From Bordetella parapertussis (lineage in GTDB: Bacteria > Pseudomonadota > Gammaproteobacteria > Burkholderiales > SG8-41), in assembly GCA_945870465.1 (NCBI GenBank), contig CAMBSS010000190.1:1-7382 (forward strand): DNA of 7,382 bases, read 5' to 3'. The position numbers were made by a program, and so were the translations under genes. Positions 5,694-7,382 of this stretch are shown in pieces. Within the stretch, counting starts at the first letter, position 1, and each line of letters begins with the position of its first letter. The notes beneath the pieces are model-generated. The model was not told the DNA's origin, made no database searches, and was given only the letters and a program-made list of their open reading frames with translations.

Positions 5694-7097
5694 ATGAGTA
5701 TGCCCCCGATCAGAACCCGTTTTGCTCCAAGTCCCACCGGCTACCTCCATATCGGCGGCGCGCGCACGGCGCTTTTTTGCTGGGCGTACGCCAAAAGACA
5801 CGGCGGCATTTTCATCCTGCGCGTCGAAGATACCGACTTGGAGCGCTCCACCCAACAGTCGGTGCAGGCGATACTGGACGGCATGCAGTGGCTGGGGATG
5901 GACTGCGACGAGGGGCCGTTCTACCAGATGAAGCGGTTGCACCGCTACCAGGAAGTCGCCAGGCAGTTGCTCGACGCCGGCCACGCGTACCATTGCTATT
6001 GCTCGAAGGAAGAACTCGATGCGATGCGCGCGGCGCAGCGCGCGCGCGGCGAGAAGCCGCGTTACGACGGGCGCTGGCGCGATTCGAAAGAAAAGCCGCC
6101 CGCCGGCGTGACGCCGGTGCTGCGCTTCAAGACGCCGCTCACCGGTGACGTGACGTGGAACGATGAAGTCAAAGGCCCCATCACGGTCAGCAACGATGAG
6201 CTCGACGATCTCGTCATCCTGCGCGGCGACGGCGTGCCGACCTATAACTTCGGCGTCGTCGTTGACGACATCGACATGGGCATCACGCACGTGATCCGCG
6301 GCGACGACCACGTCAACAACACGCCGCGCCAGATCAATATCTACAAGGCACTCGGCGTTGTATTGCCGAAGTTCGCGCATTTGCCAATGATATTGGGCAG
6401 CGACGGCGAGCGGCTCTCAAAACGCCACGGCGCGGTGGGCGTCATGCAATACCGCGACGACGGGTTCCTGCCCGAAGCGCTCGTCAACTACCTGGCCCGG
6501 CTCGGCTGGTCGCACGGTGATGAAGAAAAATTTACGCGCGAACAGTTGGTCGAGTGGTTCGATCTGGGGCACATCAGCAAATCGCCGGCGCGTTTTGACC
6601 CGGACAAGCTGCGGTGGCTCAACCAGCAGTACATCAAAGAGGCCGAAGTTCACCGGCTTGCCGCGTTGACCGAGCCCTTCCTGATTGCGGATGGCTGCAA
6701 GATCGCCGGCGGCCCGCCTTTGCTGGGCGTGGTCGCTTTGCTCAGGGACCGCGCCAACACTTTGCGCGAGCTCGCCGATGCCGCGGTGTTTTTTTACCGG
6801 CCGCTGGAGTCGTCGGGCGCGTTGCGCGCGCAGCACTACACCGCCGAAATCCGGCCTGCACTTGCCGATTTGCACGAGCGCCTGAAGGCCGTGGTCTGGA
6901 ACCGTGCCGCGATCAACGATGCCATCAAGGGCGTGGTGGCGGCGCACGGTCTCAAGATGCCGAAGCTGGCAATGCCGCTGCGCGTGATGGTCACCGGCGA
7001 GACGCATACGCCGTCAATCGACGCCACGCTGGAACTCATAGGCCACGAGCAGGTGCTGGCGCGCATGGCGGCGCAGCTTGCGCATTTTCCGGCCTGA
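5694..7097 (+). CDS. gltX: Glutamyl-tRNA synthetase (GluRS)
   Basis: This 467-residue class I aminoacyl-tRNA synthetase attaches glutamate to tRNA-Glu in the cytoplasm. The N-terminal catalytic Rossmann domain carries [16 protein letters not shown], with the HIGH-type motif HIGG at 19-22. The KMSKS-type motif is RLSKR at 240-244, followed by [22 protein letters not shown] then leads into the anticodon-binding helical region, and the length is normal for bacterial GluRS. In the zinc-binding region Cys101 and Cys103 (HCYCS) remain, but the later segment reads YDGRWR without Cys, so the E. coli-type four-ligand zinc site is incomplete. An in-frame TAA directly before ATG 5694 fixes the 5' limit; ATG 5700 is an alternative start. 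No Shine-Dalgarno sequence precedes either. Its cognate tRNA-Glu lies 158 bp downstream. A discriminating or non-discriminating role cannot be decided by eye. Confidence 0.98.
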   Translation: MSMPPIRTRFAPSPTGYLHIGGARTALFCWAYAKRHGGIFILRVEDTDLERSTQQSVQAILDGMQWLGMDCDEGPFYQMKRLHRYQEVARQLLDAGHAYHCYCSKEELDAMRAAQRARGEKPRYDGRWRDSKEKPPAGVTPVLRFKTPLTGDVTWNDEVKGPITVSNDELDDLVILRGDGVPTYNFGVVVDDIDMGITHVIRGDDHVNNTPRQINIYKALGVVLPKFAHLPMILGSDGERLSKRHGAVGVMQYRDDGFLPEALVNYLARLGWSHGDEEKFTREQLVEWFDLGHISKSPARFDPDKLRWLNQQYIKEAEVHRLAALTEPFLIADGCKIAGGPPLLGVVALLRDRANTLRELADAAVFFYRPLESSGALRAQHYTAEIRPALADLHERLKAVVWNRAAINDAIKGVVAAHGLKMPKLAMPLRVMVTGETHTPSIDATLELIGHEQVLARMAAQLAHFPA

Positions 7098-7104
7098 GCC
7101 TTTC

Positions 7105-7133
7105 TTTACAGCCCATGCCCTCATCGGTATAAT
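7105..7133 (+). promoter_or_regulatory. Strong sigma70-like promoter for the tRNA pair
   Basis: TTTACA (7105-7110) and a perfect TATAAT (7128-7133) are separated by exactly 17 bp. A start near 7140 would lie about eight bases before tRNA-Ala. It begins eight bases after the gltX stop, so the tRNAs need not depend on gltX transcription. Confidence 0.85.
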
Positions 7134-7147
7134 CCGCGGTCTTTCGT

Positions 7148-7223
<76 letters not shown>

Positions 7224-7255
7224 GCATCACAGTTGTACCTGCAGTCGTCCTAACA

Positions 7256-7331
7256 GTCCCCATCGTCTAGAGGCCTAGGACATCGCCCTTTCACGGCGGT
7301 AACCGGGGTTCGAATCCCCGTGGGGACGCCA
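7256..7331 (+). tRNA. tRNA-Glu (anticodon UUC)
   Basis: A full 76-nt cloverleaf, very close to the E. coli tRNA-Glu as I recall it. The acceptor stem is GTCCCCA (7256-7262) with TGGGGAC (7321-7327). The anticodon stem is TCGCC/GGCGG with loop CTTTCAC, and the anticodon TTC is at 7290-7292. The T-loop TTCGAAT is standard, the discriminator is G, and CCA is encoded at 7329-7331. This is the substrate of the GluRS encoded just upstream. The terminator stem begins at its last base. Confidence 0.98.
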
Positions 7332-7371
7332 AAACAAAAAAAGCCACCCTAGCGGTGGCTTTTTTTGTTTT
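7331..7371. terminator. Bidirectional intrinsic terminator after the tRNA pair
   Basis: A perfect 18-bp inverted repeat has its left arm at 7331-7348 (A4-C-A7-GCCACC) and its right arm at 7354-7371 (GGTGGC-T7-G-T4), around the 5-nt loop CTAGC. The GC core of six pairs followed by a T-tract gives a classic rho-independent terminator on the plus strand. The mirrored A-tract makes it equally good for minus-strand transcripts arriving from beyond the window. Confidence 0.95.
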
Positions 7372-7382
7372 GATGTTCTTAC

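Noticed and set aside
5316..6380. 354-residue minus-strand ORF across the spacer and gltX
   Set aside because: It is antisense to gltX and the second binding protein, with a low-complexity Arg/Ala/Val/Asp composition typical of shadow frames.

Overview
The window looks like a piece of a GC-rich betaproteobacterial (Burkholderiales-like) chromosome or metagenome contig. The reasons are the high-GC coding style, two tandem periplasmic binding proteins of the Bug/TctC family (hugely expanded in that group), a betaproteobacterial-type gltX, and CCA-encoding tRNA genes. This lineage call is inference from gene content, not from a search.

Layout. Positions 1-392 hold the 3' end of a plus-strand gene for an HD-domain-like protein. 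It converges on a minus-strand Gfo/Idh/MocA oxidoreductase (488-1498, GTG start). A short divergent spacer (1499-1597) with overlapping -10-like hexamers and a small inverted repeat separates it from a plus-strand AMP-forming acyl-CoA synthetase (1598-3256, TTG start). Next comes a 182-bp spacer containing a MITE-like element with imperfect terminal inverted repeats and a 10-bp tandem repeat (about 3270-3409). Two Bug/TctC-type solute-binding proteins follow in tandem (3439-4395 and 4408-5388, 12 bp apart). A 305-bp spacer (5389-5693) is rich in inverted repeats and holds a dubious small ORF. Then come gltX (5694-7097), a strong sigma70-like promoter, tRNA-Ala(GGC), tRNA-Glu(UUC) and a near-perfect bidirectional terminator at the right edge.

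How it fits together. The left 5.4 kb reads as a small accessory catabolic or uptake module: a substrate-binding pair for an organic acid, an acyl-CoA synthetase that could activate a carboxylate, and an NAD(P)-dependent sugar- or polyol-type oxidoreductase. No TctA/TctB membrane subunits are present, so the binding proteins would rely on a transporter encoded elsewhere. The actual substrate cannot be read from the sequence. The right 2 kb is core translation machinery, with glutamyl-tRNA synthetase lying next to its cognate tRNA-Glu.

I see no convincing new defence, CRISPR, phage or toxin-antitoxin system. The most distinctive signals are the MITE-like repeat, the structured spacer before gltX, and the unusual (possibly leaderless or coupled) gltX start.
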